Assembly (NCBI GenBank): GCA_964023205.1
Contig: OZ026840.1
Span: forward strand, 11,828,603-11,892,602
From: Lutraria lutraria
Lineage: Eukaryota; Mollusca; Bivalvia; Venerida; Mactridae
Length of the DNA stretch: 64,000 nt
Reading direction: 5' to 3'
A program made the position numbers and the translations under genes. The notes under the pieces were generated by a model that searched no databases, was not told the origin of the DNA, and was given only the letters and a program-made list of their open reading frames with translations. How positions within the stretch are numbered: position 1 is the stretch's first letter; each line of letters starts with the position of its first letter. This document shows, in pieces, positions 1 to 11,581 of this stretch.

Positions 1-1208
1 TACCCAGGAAATGTAAACCAAGGAGATAGATGCTTTCAACATTTCTCTGCTACCTGATTGGACCATAATTTGATTTGAAGTTTGGAAGTGCTAAATAATG
101 CATCTAACTTCACTCTGTGCTTAATTGATCCAATGCTATTATAGATGTTTCTGAAATAAGAACATGCCTTAAATAGTAATTTAATAAATGTTGTACTAAT
201 TGATTATTAGAAAATGTTTATTTCCTGATAGTTCATGACAGGAATGGAATAGTACCAAGTACAGTAACACCTCACTTTGTGTCCACCTCAATATCAGGTC
301 ACGTTATAAAGACCATGTAATTATTTTCTAACTGGTAGCCAGTTAATAATTTCTCAATATTTTTTATTCAAATTTCTAATGATACCATTTCAATACTACA
401 ACATAATTTTTAGTTCTAATGTTCTTCCCAAGTAGAATAGCATTTTTTTGTTATTGTTGTTTTTTACACGGTCCTCATAGTCTTTGAATACCCTGCATTG
501 TTGTATTGCAATTTTAAACTATACAGTAGCTGACGATACTGATGATAGTAACCTAATTGGGCCTTATAATTAGCTTAGGAAAATGTAGCTGTGTGAAATG
601 ATGAAGACAATATGTCATGTAAGTGTGAAGTGTGCTGTTAGCTTGTACCATTAACTACTCGACCACGGAGGCGGGTCTCTTTAAAATAATACATACCATA
701 TATTACAAGACTACTCAGATAACATTGTGAATATATAGAATTAACTTTGTAATATACATGTATTGAACGCGATTAAATAAACCACTTTTTTATCGTGTTG
801 AAGGAAGTTTAGTGTAAGAAAGCATACAAAAGATTATCTTCGTATACAAATATTATTATGAAATAAGTCTGTACATGACTTATGCAAACTATGGCCAGCT
901 AGCTGTGACTTCTCTATAATTTTATGTGTGTAATTGTATGTCCACCATCATGGTGTTGATAAATAACAGGATTTATTTACCTGAATATATAGCCATTACT
1001 TTTGAATCAGATTCAGAAAATAGACGTTTGTGCAGTTTGAGTCAACATACTTTGATATACAAACAGACCTTGATTAATACATGAAAGAAAGTAAATATAC
1101 TCAAATAATTTTGTAAGTAAATCGATCAGATACTGTCACAGAAACTTGTACAAACTGATTGAACGAACAGAAAAACCTATAATTACATTTTCTACTCTGG
1201 TAAACACA
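1..1208. other. AT-rich sequence without a recognised gene
   Basis: I see no coding region, RNA gene or clear mobile element here. A GC-richer patch at about 658-675 resembles, on the minus strand, the first bases of the tRNA-like SINE head seen at 28110-28127, but nothing after it matches the SINE body. The 29-bp minisatellite begins at the right edge. Confidence 0.6.
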
Positions 1209-4200
1209 GCTATATACTGTAATGATCTAGTGATGTATCTATATACTGTAATGATCTAGTGATGTATCTATATACTGTAATGATCTAGTGGTGTATCTAT
1301 ATACTGTAATGATCTAGTGATGTACCCTCATACTGTATTTTATAGTGGTGTATCTAACTGTAATGTTCTAGTGATGTACCCTCATACTGTATTTTATAGT
1401 GGTGTATCTATATACTGTAATGATCTAGTGATGTACCCTCATACTGTATTTTATAGTAGTGTATCTATATACTGTAATGATCTAGTGATGTATCTATATA
1501 CTGTAATGATCTAGTGGTGTATCTATATACTGTAATGATCTAGTGATGTACCCTCATACTGTATTTTATAGTGGTGTATCTATATACTGTAATGATCTAG
1601 TGATGTACCCTCATACTGTATTTTATAGTGGTGTATCTATATACTGTAATGGACTAGTGGTGTACCCTCATACTGTATTTTATAGTGGTGTATCCATATA
1701 CTGTAATGATCTAGTGGTGTATCTATATACTGTAATGATCTATGGATGTATCTATATACTGTAATGATTTAGTGGTGTATCTATATACTGTAATGATCTA
1801 GTGATGTATCTATGTACTATAATGATCTATGGATGTATCTATATACTGTAATGATCAAGTGGTGTATCTATATACTGTAATGATCTAGTGGTGTATCTAT
1901 ATACTGTAATGATCTAGTGGTGTATCTAGATCTAGTGGTGTATCTATATACTGTAATTATCTAGTGATGTATCTATATACTGTAATGATCTAGTGGTGTA
2001 TCTATATACTGTAATTATCTAGTGGTGTATCTAGATCTAGTGGTGTATCTATATACTGTAATTATCTAGTGATGTATATATATACTGTAATAATCTAGTG
2101 GTGTATCTATATACTGTAATTATCTAGTGATGTATCTATATACTGTAATGATCTAGTGGTGTATCTATATACTGTAATGGACTAGTGGTGTATCCATATA
2201 CTGTAATGATCTAGTGGTGTATCTATATACTGTAATGGCTAGTAATGAATCTATATACTGTAATGATCTAGTGATGCATCTTTATACTGTAATGGACTTG
2301 TGGTGTATCTATATACTGTAATGGACTAGTAATGCATCTATATACTGTAATGATCTAGTGATGCATCTTTATACTGTAATGGACTTGTGGTGTATCTATA
2401 TACTGTAATGATCTAGTGGTGTATCTATATACTGTAATTATCTAGTGATGTATCTATATACTGTAATAATCTAGTGGTGTATCTATATACTGTAATTATC
2501 TAGTGGTGTATCTATACACTGTAATTATCTAGTGATGTATCTATATACTGTAATAATCTAGTGATGTATCTATATACTGTAATGATCTAGTGGTGTATCT
2601 ATATACTGTAATGGACTAGTGGTGTATCCATATACTGTAATGATCTAGTGGTGTATCTATATACTGTAATGGACTAGTAATGCATCTATATACTGTAATG
2701 ATCTAGTGATGCATCTTTATACTGTAATGGACTTGTGGTGTATCTATATACTGTAATGATCTAGTGGTGTATCTATATACTGTAATTATCTAGTGGTGTA
2801 TCTATATACTGTAATTATCTAGTGATGTATCTATATACTGTAATGATCTAGTGGTGTATCTATATACTGTAATTATCTAGTGGTGTATCTATATACTGTA
2901 ATTATCTAGTGATGTATCTATATACTGTAATAATCTAGTGGTGTATCTATATACTGTAATTATCTAGTGATGTATCTATATACTGTAATAATCTAGTGGT
3001 GTATCTATATACTGTAATAATCTAGTGGTGTATCTATATACTGTAATTATCTAGTGATGTATCTATATACTGTAATGATCTAGTGGTGTATCTATATACT
3101 GTAATGGACTAGTGGTGTATCCATATACTGTAATGATCTAGTGGTGTATCTATATACTGTAATGGACTAGTAATGCATCTATATACTGTAATGATCTAGT
3201 GATGCATCTTTATACTGTAATGGACTTGTGGTGTATCTATATACTGTAATGATCTAGTGGTGTATCTATATAAATAATGATCTAGTGATGTATCTATATA
3301 CTGTAACGATCTAGTGATGTACCCTCATACTGTATTTTATAGTGGTGTATCTATATACTGTAATGGACTAGTGATGTATCTATACACTTTAATGATTTAG
3401 TGGTGTATCTATATACTGTAATGATCTAGTGATGTATCTATATACTGTAATGACTAGTGGTGTATCTATATACAATGATGATCTAGTGGTGTATCTATAT
3501 ACTGTAATGATCTAGTGATGTATCTATATACTGTAATGGACTAGTGGTGTATCTATATACTGTAATGATATAGGGGTATATCTATATACTGTAATGGTAT
3601 AGTGATGTATCTATATACTGTAATGATATAGTGATGTATCTATATACTTTAATGATCTATGGATGTATCTATATACTGTAATGATATAGTGGTGTACCCT
3701 CACGCTGTAGTTATATAGTGGTGTATCTATATACTGTAATGATGTAGTGATGTATCTATATACTGTAATGATATAGTGATGTATCTATATACTGTAATGG
3801 ACTAGTGGTGTATCTATATACTGTAATAATATAGGGGTATATCTATATACTGTAATGGTATAGTGATGTATCTATATACTGTAATGATATAGTGATGTAT
3901 CTATATACTGTAATGATCTATGGATGTATCTATATACTGTAATGGACTAGTGGTGTATCTATATACTGTAATGATATAGGGGTATATCTATATACTGTAA
4001 TGGTATAGTGATGTATCTATATACTGTAATGATATAGTGATGTATCTATATACTGTAATGATATAGTGATGTATCTATATACTGTAATGATATAGTGGTG
4101 TATCTATATACTGTAATGATATAGTGATGTATCTATATACTGTAATGGACTAGTGGTGTATCTATATACTGTAATGATATAGGGGTATATCTATATACTG

Positions 4201-5442
4201 TAATGGTATAGTGATGTATCTATATACTGTAATGATATAGTGATGTATCTATATACTGTAATGATATAGTGATGTATCTATATACTGTAATGGTATAGTG
4301 ATGTATCTATATACTGTAATGATATAGTGATGTATCTATGTACTGTAATGATATAGTGATGTATCTATATACTGTAATGATATAGTGGTGTATCTATATA
4401 CTGTAATGATATAGTGATGTATCTATATACTGTAATGGACTAGTGGTGTATCTATATACTGTAATGATATAGGGGTATATCTATATACTGTAATGGTATA
4501 GTGATGTATCTATATACTGTAATGATATAGTGATGTATCTATATACTGTAATGATATAGTGATGTATCTATATACTGTAATGATATAGTGGTGTATCTAT
4601 ATACTGTAATGATCTAGTGATGTATCTATATACTGTAATGGACTAGTGGTGTATCTATATACTGTAATGATATAGGGGTATATCTATATACTGTAATGGT
4701 ATAGTGATGTATCTATATACTGTAATGATATAGTGATGTATCTATATACTGTAATGATATAGTGATGTATCTATATACTGTAATGGTATAGTGATGTATC
4801 TATATACTGTAATGATATAGTGATGTATCTATATACTGTAATGATATAGTGATGTATCTATATACTGTAATGATATAGTGGTGTATCTATATACTGTAAT
4901 GATATAGTGATGTATCTATATACTGTAATGGACTAGTGGTGTATCTATATACTGTAATGATATAGGGGTATATCTATATACTGTAATGGTATAGTGATGT
5001 ATCTATATACTGTAATGATATAGTGATGTATCTATATACTGTAATGATATAGTGATGTATCTATATACTGTAATGATATAGTGGTGTATCTATATACTGT
5101 AATGATCTAGTGATGTATCTATATACTGTAATGGACTAGTGGTGTATCTATATACTGTAATGATATAGGGGTATATCTATATACTGTAATGGTATAGTGA
5201 TGTATCTATATACTGTAATGATATAGTGATGTATCTATATACTGTAATGATCTATGGATGTATCTATATACTGTAATGATATAGTGGTGTACCCTCACGC
5301 TGTAGTTATATAGTGGTGTATCTATATACTGTAATGATATAGTGGTGTACCCTCACGCTGTAGTTATATAGTGGTGTATCTATATACTGTAATGATGTAG
5401 TGGTGTATCTTACTACTATTTATATGATCTAGTGATGTACCT
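1209..5442. repeat. Minisatellite array 1, 29-bp unit, about 146 copies
   Basis: Tandem array of a 29-bp AT-rich unit built around 'gtatctatatactgtaatg' followed by 'atctagtg' or 'atatagtg'. Three regions differ. The left part (1317-1760) mixes in a variant with 'taccctcatactgtatttta'. The middle (1900-3280) carries 'gcatctttat' and 'ggacttgtgg' variants. The right part (3540-5280) carries 'gatataggggtatatc' landmarks. The landmark spacings show higher-order units: 3973, 4466, 4959 and 4176, 4669, 5162 are each exactly 493 bp apart (17 units), and the 'gatgcatcttt' markers at 2708 and 3201 are also 493 bp apart. The last units (5290-5400) contain 'accctcacgctgtag' twice. Because 29 is not a multiple of three, only short frame-shifting ORFs occur and none is a gene. 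Array borders are accurate to about one unit. Confidence 0.97.
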
Positions 5443-5632
5443 TAATTATTGTTCGCTTGCACCAAACTCAATTATGTTAGGGCAGTACTGAATATTTCAT
5501 CAATGCTTTAATTTTGCGATTTGAAACGCAAACAATTCATGGTAGAGTTTGCCAAATTCTGTATCGCTCCTTAGCGATTTCAGTGCTCAAAGAGGCAATT
5601 CTTTCATTTAACAATTTTTGAAGGAAGAAGAC
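5443..5632. other. Unique sequence between array 1 and a small ORF
   Basis: Non-repetitive sequence that leaves the minisatellite abruptly at about 5442. No gene or element is recognised. It lies directly upstream of the 47-codon ORF at 5633. Confidence 0.5.
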
Positions 5633-5776
5633 ATGACTATTTTAATTGTTAACTTGTCGATCATTCTAATGTTATCATTGAAGACTTCGTCCAATGAAAC
5701 GTCTGAACAACCACCACTTCGGACAATACAATATTTTACAACTTGTTTGTTGACATTTAATTCATCAAACTTGTAA
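5633..5776 (+). CDS. Small ORF with signal-peptide-like N-terminus, unrecognised
   Basis: A 47-codon ORF starting at ATG 5633 and ending at TAA 5774-5776. The first ~16 residues are strongly hydrophobic (MTILIVNLSIILMLSL), followed by a polar stretch rich in Ser, Thr, Glu, Gln and Pro and then a second mildly hydrophobic segment with one Cys. This resembles a secretory signal peptide followed by a short mature region. It could be a tiny secreted peptide, the first exon of a spliced gene (no convincing GT donor is seen before the stop), or chance. The ORF at 5818-6030 lies 41 bp downstream on the same strand in a different frame. No family is recognised. The only support is the shape of the translation. 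Confidence 0.2.
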   Translation: MTILIVNLSIILMLSLKTSSNETSEQPPLRTIQYFTTCLLTFNSSNL

Positions 5777-5817
5777 TTGATCACTTTTTGAAATCATACT
5801 AAAATCTTTGAAGCAAA

Positions 5818-6030
5818 ATGAATTACGGGGATTCAATGGATTTTAAAACCAGTGGTGAATTAACTTGTGAAACCTCATTTTTCATCGCATACAGACAGAT
5901 TGTCATGGGTTTCCGGGATGATTCAATGGAAAGAAAATTACAAAAAATGCATGATATTGTTGCTGACTTTTTGAACGATTTGTCAAGATTTGTGATCACA
6001 TTGAAAAATATTTTTACGATGAACATTTAA
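5818..6030 (+). CDS. 70-codon ORF, unrecognised, possible coding remnant
   Basis: ATG 5818 to TAA 6028-6030. The peptide is hydrophilic with a plausible amphipathic helix in its second half (around MERKLQKMHDIVADFLNDL, then aromatic and aliphatic residues), a composition less random than most ORFs in the window. The motif 'gattcaatgga' occurs twice inside it. No domain is recognised and no splice sites stand out. The reverse strand is also open over nearly the whole length, which weakens the case. Treat it as a low-confidence coding candidate, possibly linked to the small ORF at 5633. Confidence 0.15.
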   Translation: MNYGDSMDFKTSGELTCETSFFIAYRQIVMGFRDDSMERKLQKMHDIVADFLNDLSRFVITLKNIFTMNI

Positions 6031-7002
6031 TTTTTGTTCTAGCGGCATGTTATGATACGCTTTGATTTTACTTGTTTTGTTTATTATTACCGTTAATGAC
6101 ATGAGTTCATATATCTTATACTGAATTAAATATTTAATTTGTAGTCTGTATAGCTACTTTAAATCTTAACATGTCAGTCTATGACACTCGGTAATATTAT
6201 ATATCTGTTACAAAAATATTAAAATTTAGGTAGCATAACATTACATTGCTATTATCCACATCACAAGACTGTTAGAAAGCATTTGTAAACGCGTTTCTTT
6301 TTTTAACTATCCAATAAAGATCATATAAATTTATCTTTTAATACGACGCCGTTACTCGATATGTGACATGTTCCATGTAAGCGTGGATTTAGGGCTTGTA
6401 GGATTCGGGAAGCTGGTATTTTGGGCGAATATTCTGTACTAGTATATGGTATGTGTTTTTACGAATGCTTTTCTTATCTGTTGACATTACAGTCATGTAG
6501 ATTCTACATTGAATTAATGGTTATTGTATGCGAGTTGACCTACCCTCTAGAGCTCCGATTGCTGCTTTAACCAGAATGCTTACTGTAGGAGAATGAATTT
6601 TCATTTGTTTTGAAGTACAATGTGCTTCTCTACCTGATTGTGGTAAGGTAACAACTTTTGACATGGCCAGTCCAGACTTAAAATTACTCATTTATATAAT
6701 ATGCCAAGTATCAAGATGAATAATGAAGTCTATCAAATCTAAGACCAATAACTCCGAAATCTAATCTACCTAAGTATACGAAGTAAAGATAGAGAAGACC
6801 AATTATTTAAGCAAATGTTCGTCTATCTTTAAGTGATTTTATGAAGAACAAATAGGTATCCTGTCAGAATAACGTTGATGGGTAAATCTACGCTAGCATT
6901 TGTATACTACTAGATATGCTTGTAAACAAATGACTTCATGCAGCCAGTTGCAATGAGACATGATTTAACATATCATTTCAAAGTAGAATATAGATAAACA
7001 TA
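6031..7002. other. AT-rich sequence without a recognised gene
   Basis: I see no gene, RNA or clear repeat in this stretch, which runs up to the left TIR of the MITE at 7003. Confidence 0.5.
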
Positions 7003-7111
7003 TACAGTCAAACCTGTGAACAAAGGTCATCCTTAGGAAAGACATAAATATGGCCTTTATTCACAGGATGGTCTTTATTCGGAGATGGCCACTACCACAG
7101 GTTTGACAGTA
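7003..7111. mobile_element. Short MITE with CAGTCAAACCTGTG termini (copy A)
   Basis: A 109-bp element bounded by near-perfect terminal inverted repeats: left 'tacagtcaaacctgtg', right 'cacaggtttgacagta', with one mismatch. Both ends are followed outward by TA, consistent with a TA target-site duplication as made by Tc1/mariner-type transposases. The inside contains 'ggcctttattcacagg' and 'ggtctttattcgga', which recur in the copies at 17581 and 28613. There is no coding capacity. The TIRs and TA flanks are seen; the superfamily is inferred. Confidence 0.85.
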
Positions 7112-7534
7112 TATATATTGTAGAAACACTATCAGACTATTCCCAACTAAACAACTTTAATGACACGATTAGCTTCCATTTCTATGTTCCAAACAATGGC
7201 TTTATAGAGCCGCTACTGATAACGCTTGTAAAAAAATTCAAAACTTGTCGGAAACAATATAGAAAAATTGTGTGACATAAATATGTTCAATCACTGAGGT
7301 TAATCAAACCAGACATGACTTATTGGGTATTCGTGTCTCATTGTGTCTCTTCGTTAAAATTGGACGAAAGCTGAATAATAATTCTCTTAAAGTATGTTCC
7401 TCATTTTTCTTTGCTGTCAGTCAGTCAATGTGGTGAAAACAACATGTCCTGTGGTAAGGAGTTAAACGGGATTTCATATAAGCTTAATTTACAAGACTAA
7501 TGCATGATCAGTGAACATATACTGTTTCTGGTAC

Positions 7535-7670
7535 CGGCAGGTCATACCCTTACACTTCTCATGAGGAAAAGTTGTTTGCTCGTTGTGACAGGGTAAGCTT
7601 ACAGTCCAGGAAAACTGGTTTGGTGAACTAGCTGAAATATTGCTGAAAAGTGGCGTGAAACCCACAGACA
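7535..7670 (+). mobile_element. tRNA-derived SINE, 5'-truncated
   Basis: The 3' part of a molluscan-type SINE: a 'catgaggaaaagttgtt' body segment and the tail 'tgaaatattgctgaaaagtg' followed by 'gcgtgaaaccc'. The same layout closes the SINEs at 26909, 60793 and 62809. No tRNA-like head or B box is visible, so the copy is 5' truncated. The minus-strand ORF across it is a shadow. Confidence 0.7.
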
Positions 7671-8571
7671 ACCGACGTATGACTCAAGAATTTCTTTTTC
7701 ATTCTGAAACACTGTTTAAATTTAATATGATGTTTATATAGCATGTATCATAACAGAAAAACAACAACAAAGGTTAAAAGATGTTTACCATATATTAATA
7801 TTATAGTTATTCATGTATAATTATATATGGTGACAATCTGTTTTTTGAACTTAAGTTTTTTTGGGTATGAAATATGCTATAAGCATTATATTTGACAGTT
7901 TCTTCAGAGTGTTTTACAAAAGAAATTCCTGGATAGTAGAGGGTCTATGGGGGTCTTTCTCATACTACGCCTGTTGCCTGGTGTTAAATCCATTGAAACT
8001 GGGACACCAACATTCCCTTATTTGCAATGTAAACTTACTTAGTATGTTTCTTCTCGAACTAATTTATGATGTACAAACATAGATAAATGCAAAAGTACAG
8101 ACATTGTTGACTAGCATACGGAAATATAAATAAATACTTGTCAATGTTGACTGATATTGTTATAGACAATTCTGACAACATATTATCGATGATATATACA
8201 CACTGTCTATACTAAACATGAAATAAATATATCTGTTTGTTACACCATACAAATGCGAAAGTACAACCAAGTATGGAAGTGTTCATGCTGGCTCCGTCCT
8301 TTATTTTCATCACTTATCCTTATTCAAGATCAGTGTCCGTTCATCATGCAATAGTTAACAATGTACAATACCATTTACACCGAGTCCAATCCATCTCACA
8401 TAAATTTCGCTATTTCTAGCACGGTTATCGATAATGATCTAAGAAACTACGAAATTAAGAATTCATAAAAAATGAGATGTACAAGTGAAAAACTAATGTT
8501 CGTAGATCAGCATCGGTCATATATTCACCTGCTTGGGGTAATATTTAAACAATGGTAAACGATTTTCTTAC
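7671..8571. other. AT-rich sequence without a recognised gene
   Basis: Contains two short + strand ORFs (7861-8082 and 8237-8419) with no recognisable features. I see no element structure. Confidence 0.45.
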
Positions 8572-8688
8572 CTTTGTATTGGTTTTGCACCTTAAAAAGC
8601 GTACTACTCATGCGTTTTGGCACCTTCTTCTCGCACTGAACGATTGGACTCGGTGATTTATTGGCAAAATCGGAATCCCAATATGCCT
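8572..8688 (-). CDS. Candidate internal coding exon, unrecognised gene
   Basis: On the minus strand this 117-bp segment is open inside a longer ORF (8525-8869) and ends in a strong splice-donor match: CAAAG|GTAAGAAA, with the first G of GT at 8571. A possible acceptor, GGCCAG|AGGC, sits at its start. The peptide is hydrophilic and protein-like: it includes YWDSDFANKSPSPIVQCEKK and then a basic stretch, KVPKRMSSTLFKVQNQYKG. The upstream part of the same frame is hydrophobic and less protein-like, fitting an intron reading through. The exon would begin in phase 2 and end in phase 1. I do not recognise the family, no partner exon was found nearby, and the acceptor's pyrimidine tract is weak. It could be a decayed transposon exon. 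Confidence 0.3.
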
Positions 8689-8889
8689 CTGGCCACAGAT
8701 TACGCAGTGTACATGTACATACAAACATACACTTGTAAGTAACATATACAATAAGCAATTCCAATCCATACGTAATTATGTATGATGCTAATTCATTGAT
8801 AGTGAAGAAGGAGCCAACTATTTTTCCTTGTCTATATTTCATTGCGTAATGAATAAAAGCAACATGCATACTAGTAATTGTACAGAGTG

Positions 8890-9960
8890 TTTAGGATCGA
8901 GCTATGTCCGTCGTCCGTCGTTAACAATTTCTTTAAACAACATCTCCTTCTTAATCGCTGGGTCAATTTCAACAAAACTTCACAGGTATGTTCCTTGCTT
9001 GAAGCAATACCAAGAATTCCATTCCATGCAGGCAACCAGAAGGATTTTTTTTGAAAATCTTCAGAAATCTTCTTCTCAAAAACCAGAGGACCTAGAGCTT
9101 TGGTATTTAGTATGTAGAATTGTCTAGTAGACCTCTACCAAGTTTGTTCAAATTATTGCCATAGGGTCAAAATTGGCCCCGCCCCGGGGGTCACTTGATT
9201 CACATTTACGTAGGAAATTAAAAAAATATTCTTGTCCAAAACCACATGGCTTAGAGCTTTGATATTTTGTATGTAGCATTGTCTATTGGACCTCTACCAA
9301 GTTTGTTCAAATTATGACCCCGGGGTCAAAATTGAACCCACACCAGGGTTTACTCTATTTTATAAAGGAAAATTAAGAAAATCTCTAAAACCACTAGGCC
9401 TAGAGCTGAGGTATTTGGTATGTAGCGTCCTGTGGACCCCTACCTAATTTGTTCAAATTATTGCCCAAGAGTCAAAATTGGCAACGCCCCGTGGGTCACT
9501 TGATTTATATAGACTTATATATGAAAATTTAATAAATCTTCTTGACCAAAACCACAAGGCCTAGAGCTAAGGCATTTTGTATGTAGCATGGTCTAGCAGA
9601 CCTCTACTAATTTTGTTTAATTACACTCGGGGGTGGGGGTAAAAATTGCGCCTGCCCCGGGGTCACTTAATTTATATAGGCCCATGTAGGAAAAATCAAA
9701 AAAATCTTCTTGTCTTAAAAAACGCGGCCTAGGGCTTAGATATTTCGGATGTAGCATTTTCTTAAGGACCTCTACCAAGTTTATTCAAATCAAGGCCCCG
9801 CGGCGTGGTCAGTATATTGACCCAGCCCTAGGGGTCAGTTGATTTAACAGTTGGGTAGATAACTCTTTACCATGGCAACTAACTTTCCTTGATTTAATTA
9901 TGCCTTAGTGTTACAATACTCAGGTGAGCGATATAGGGCCACCATGGCCCTCTTGCTGTC
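8890..9960 (+). mobile_element. Composite molluscan repeat with five ~160-bp core units and terminal hairpin
   Basis: The element starts with a 'gtccgtcgtccgtcgttaac' head and an AT-rich lead-in. It then carries five diverged direct repeats, each with '(c)ctagagct', 'tatgtagca', 'acctctaccaagtttgttca' and a 'ggggtcacttgatt'-like end. The 'ctagagct'-type marker falls at 9091, 9250, 9399, 9560 and 9729, so the spacings are 159, 149, 161 and 169 bp. The right end is 'aggtgagcgatat' followed by a perfect 7-bp-stem hairpin (9935-9951, AGGGCCA/TGGCCCT) and 'cttg'. Core-repeat elements of about 160 bp with a 3' hairpin are known from bivalves (pearl, CvA and the BIV160-like satellites, linked to Helitron-type elements). 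Placing this element with them is inference from layout and unit length. The 8828-9127 ORF is a shadow. Confidence 0.75.
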
Positions 9961-10089
9961 CAACTGTTAGAGGACAGTATTTTTAAAAGCATATCAAGAC
10001 TGGGCCAACTACAAGCGAAATCTATGGAGGAGACAATCGTTCCTTTGTAAACAAACACGACTCGAGCACCTTGTCAGGTATGGTTTCAT

Positions 10090-10270
10090 ATTCAGCTCGT
10101 CTGTTTTCGGAGAAAAAATCAAGCTATTGACAATGTGTTCACTGCAGCGTCTGCGTCTTGTAGCTCATAACTCAGAAACTACAAGAGGTAGCAACATGAA
10201 ACTTCATAGGTGGATAGATCTCATTGAGGCGGTAAACAGACGAGCGTTGACCTGCACTGTTCGCGGCGCT
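10090..10270. repeat. Probable dispersed repeat fragment
   Basis: A GC-richer block than its surroundings with phrases such as 'ctcagaaactacaagaggta' and 'catgaaacttcatagg'. I recall similar phrases as recurrent in mollusc genomes. There is no second copy in this window and no terminal structure is visible, so the call rests on familiarity rather than on internal evidence. Confidence 0.35.
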
Positions 10271-10624
10271 ATTTGAATATTGAATGAAATCGATAATGAA
10301 TTACTTTTTTTTCTTTTTACCGCTTAAGTTCCAAACACGAGCGTCCGCCACCTCAACAATTATTCCATTAGCAATATCAAACCATTAAGGTATCGTGTTA
10401 GAGGCAGTACTTGAGTAATTTGCAATGAAAGTAGCATGGTTTGTATGTTTTAACGGTGTTTTGATTAATTGATGGGTTTATTTGTTTGGGCATATTGCCC
10501 AACTGCCTTGATTAAAGACAAATGATTCAAGTTTGCGAATTTAAAAAAGACTACTGATGATGACAGTAAGTAAAGAAAACGATATAACCAAGTAGTTACT
10601 GAAGTCAGAACTTCATTTTGTAAT

Positions 10625-10841
10625 ACTGTGGTTTCACTGATTTGTAATCCGGCGATACGTGTTCGATTCCCGGTCGCTACAAGTCATACGCTTCCATGAA
10701 TATTCAAGACAACAATGTCGATTTTCTTCCAAATGCGGAGAAGTTGTCGGTTCCTTGTAGAAGGGTCAGTTAGTACAGGTTAGAATATTGTCCATGGGAA
10801 CTTGTTAGGAGTGTCAGTCGTAAACTAAATAAATAAATAAA
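10625..10841 (+). mobile_element. tRNA-derived SINE (Thr-like head), 5'-shortened
   Basis: It begins inside a tRNA-like head: an anticodon-loop-like 'tttgtaa', then the B-box-like 'gtgttcgattcc' at 10659-10670. It continues with the body segment 'ggagaagttgtcggttcctt' and ends in an (aaat)n tail at 10826-10841. The same body segment is in the SINEs at 26909 and 60793, which share the TTGTAA loop (UGU anticodon, as in tRNA-Thr). The A-box half of the head is missing or degraded. Confidence 0.8.
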
Positions 10842-11581
10842 TGAGGAAGGAATGAAATATACCAGTAAAGCAGAGATGGCGTGTATTCAGATGTTTATTC
10901 GGTCTATTACACCAACAAGTGTGAGCTAAAGAGAAACTGGTGTTTGTTGATGTTTGCACACCCGTTAATTCTTATCATGGAATCATGTTTGTGCAATACC
11001 ACAGCTTAAGTGAGTATGATGCAAACACATTTTGAATGCCCAGTTTTATTTTGTACAATTGCAATTTTACACACGATAATGGCGCTGTTGTTGGAATTAA
11101 AGATCGCTATTATGCCTTTTATGAGGCTGATTTTACGTGAAAGACGAAAAAGGTTAATGTTGAATAGCACGTTTTATAGTTTTGTTTCAGAGATAAAAAT
11201 GCGGAAATCAAGCGACAGTTAAAATCGAATTGTTGCATTTTTGTAACATTTCTTCCCATGCTGTACATGAGTTACGTATTATAACGAGTGAGATCTACAA
11301 TTAGTTTTGGTACTGGATAAAAAGCCATAACAACGAACGTAATGTCTTTGGTAAAAGTGCCCTCTTGAAGTCCACCCAGTGCAGTCAGTAGCATCGGTGA
11401 ACACTTACCGCAGTCTGATGGTGCTGGTGTGGAAGGAGCGTAGGTAGACGTCCGAGTGTCATAATAGAAGCATGTATTTCATCAGATGGCCACAAACTTC
11501 TTGATATGGCATCTTCCACTAGATCATTCAACAATAGTATTGCCAATAATGCATACACTAAGCTTATCAAATTTATTAATT
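10842..11581. other. AT-rich sequence without a recognised gene
   Basis: Only chance-level ORFs, for example 70 codons at 11010-11222 on the + strand. I see no element ends. Confidence 0.45.

Noticed and set aside
655..680. SINE head fragment on the minus strand
   Set aside because: Only ~18 bp resemble the head of the SINE at 27913-28127; no body follows.
1209..5442. Arrays as possible CRISPR
   Set aside because: There are no unique spacers between repeats, the units are contiguous, the genome context is animal, and there are no cas genes. The same applies to the four other arrays.
7489..7671. 60-codon minus-strand ORF
   Set aside because: It is the reverse complement of a SINE 3' end.
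8828..9127. 99-codon ORF on +
   Set aside because: It lies across the head and first core unit of the composite mobile repeat, and the peptide is random-looking.
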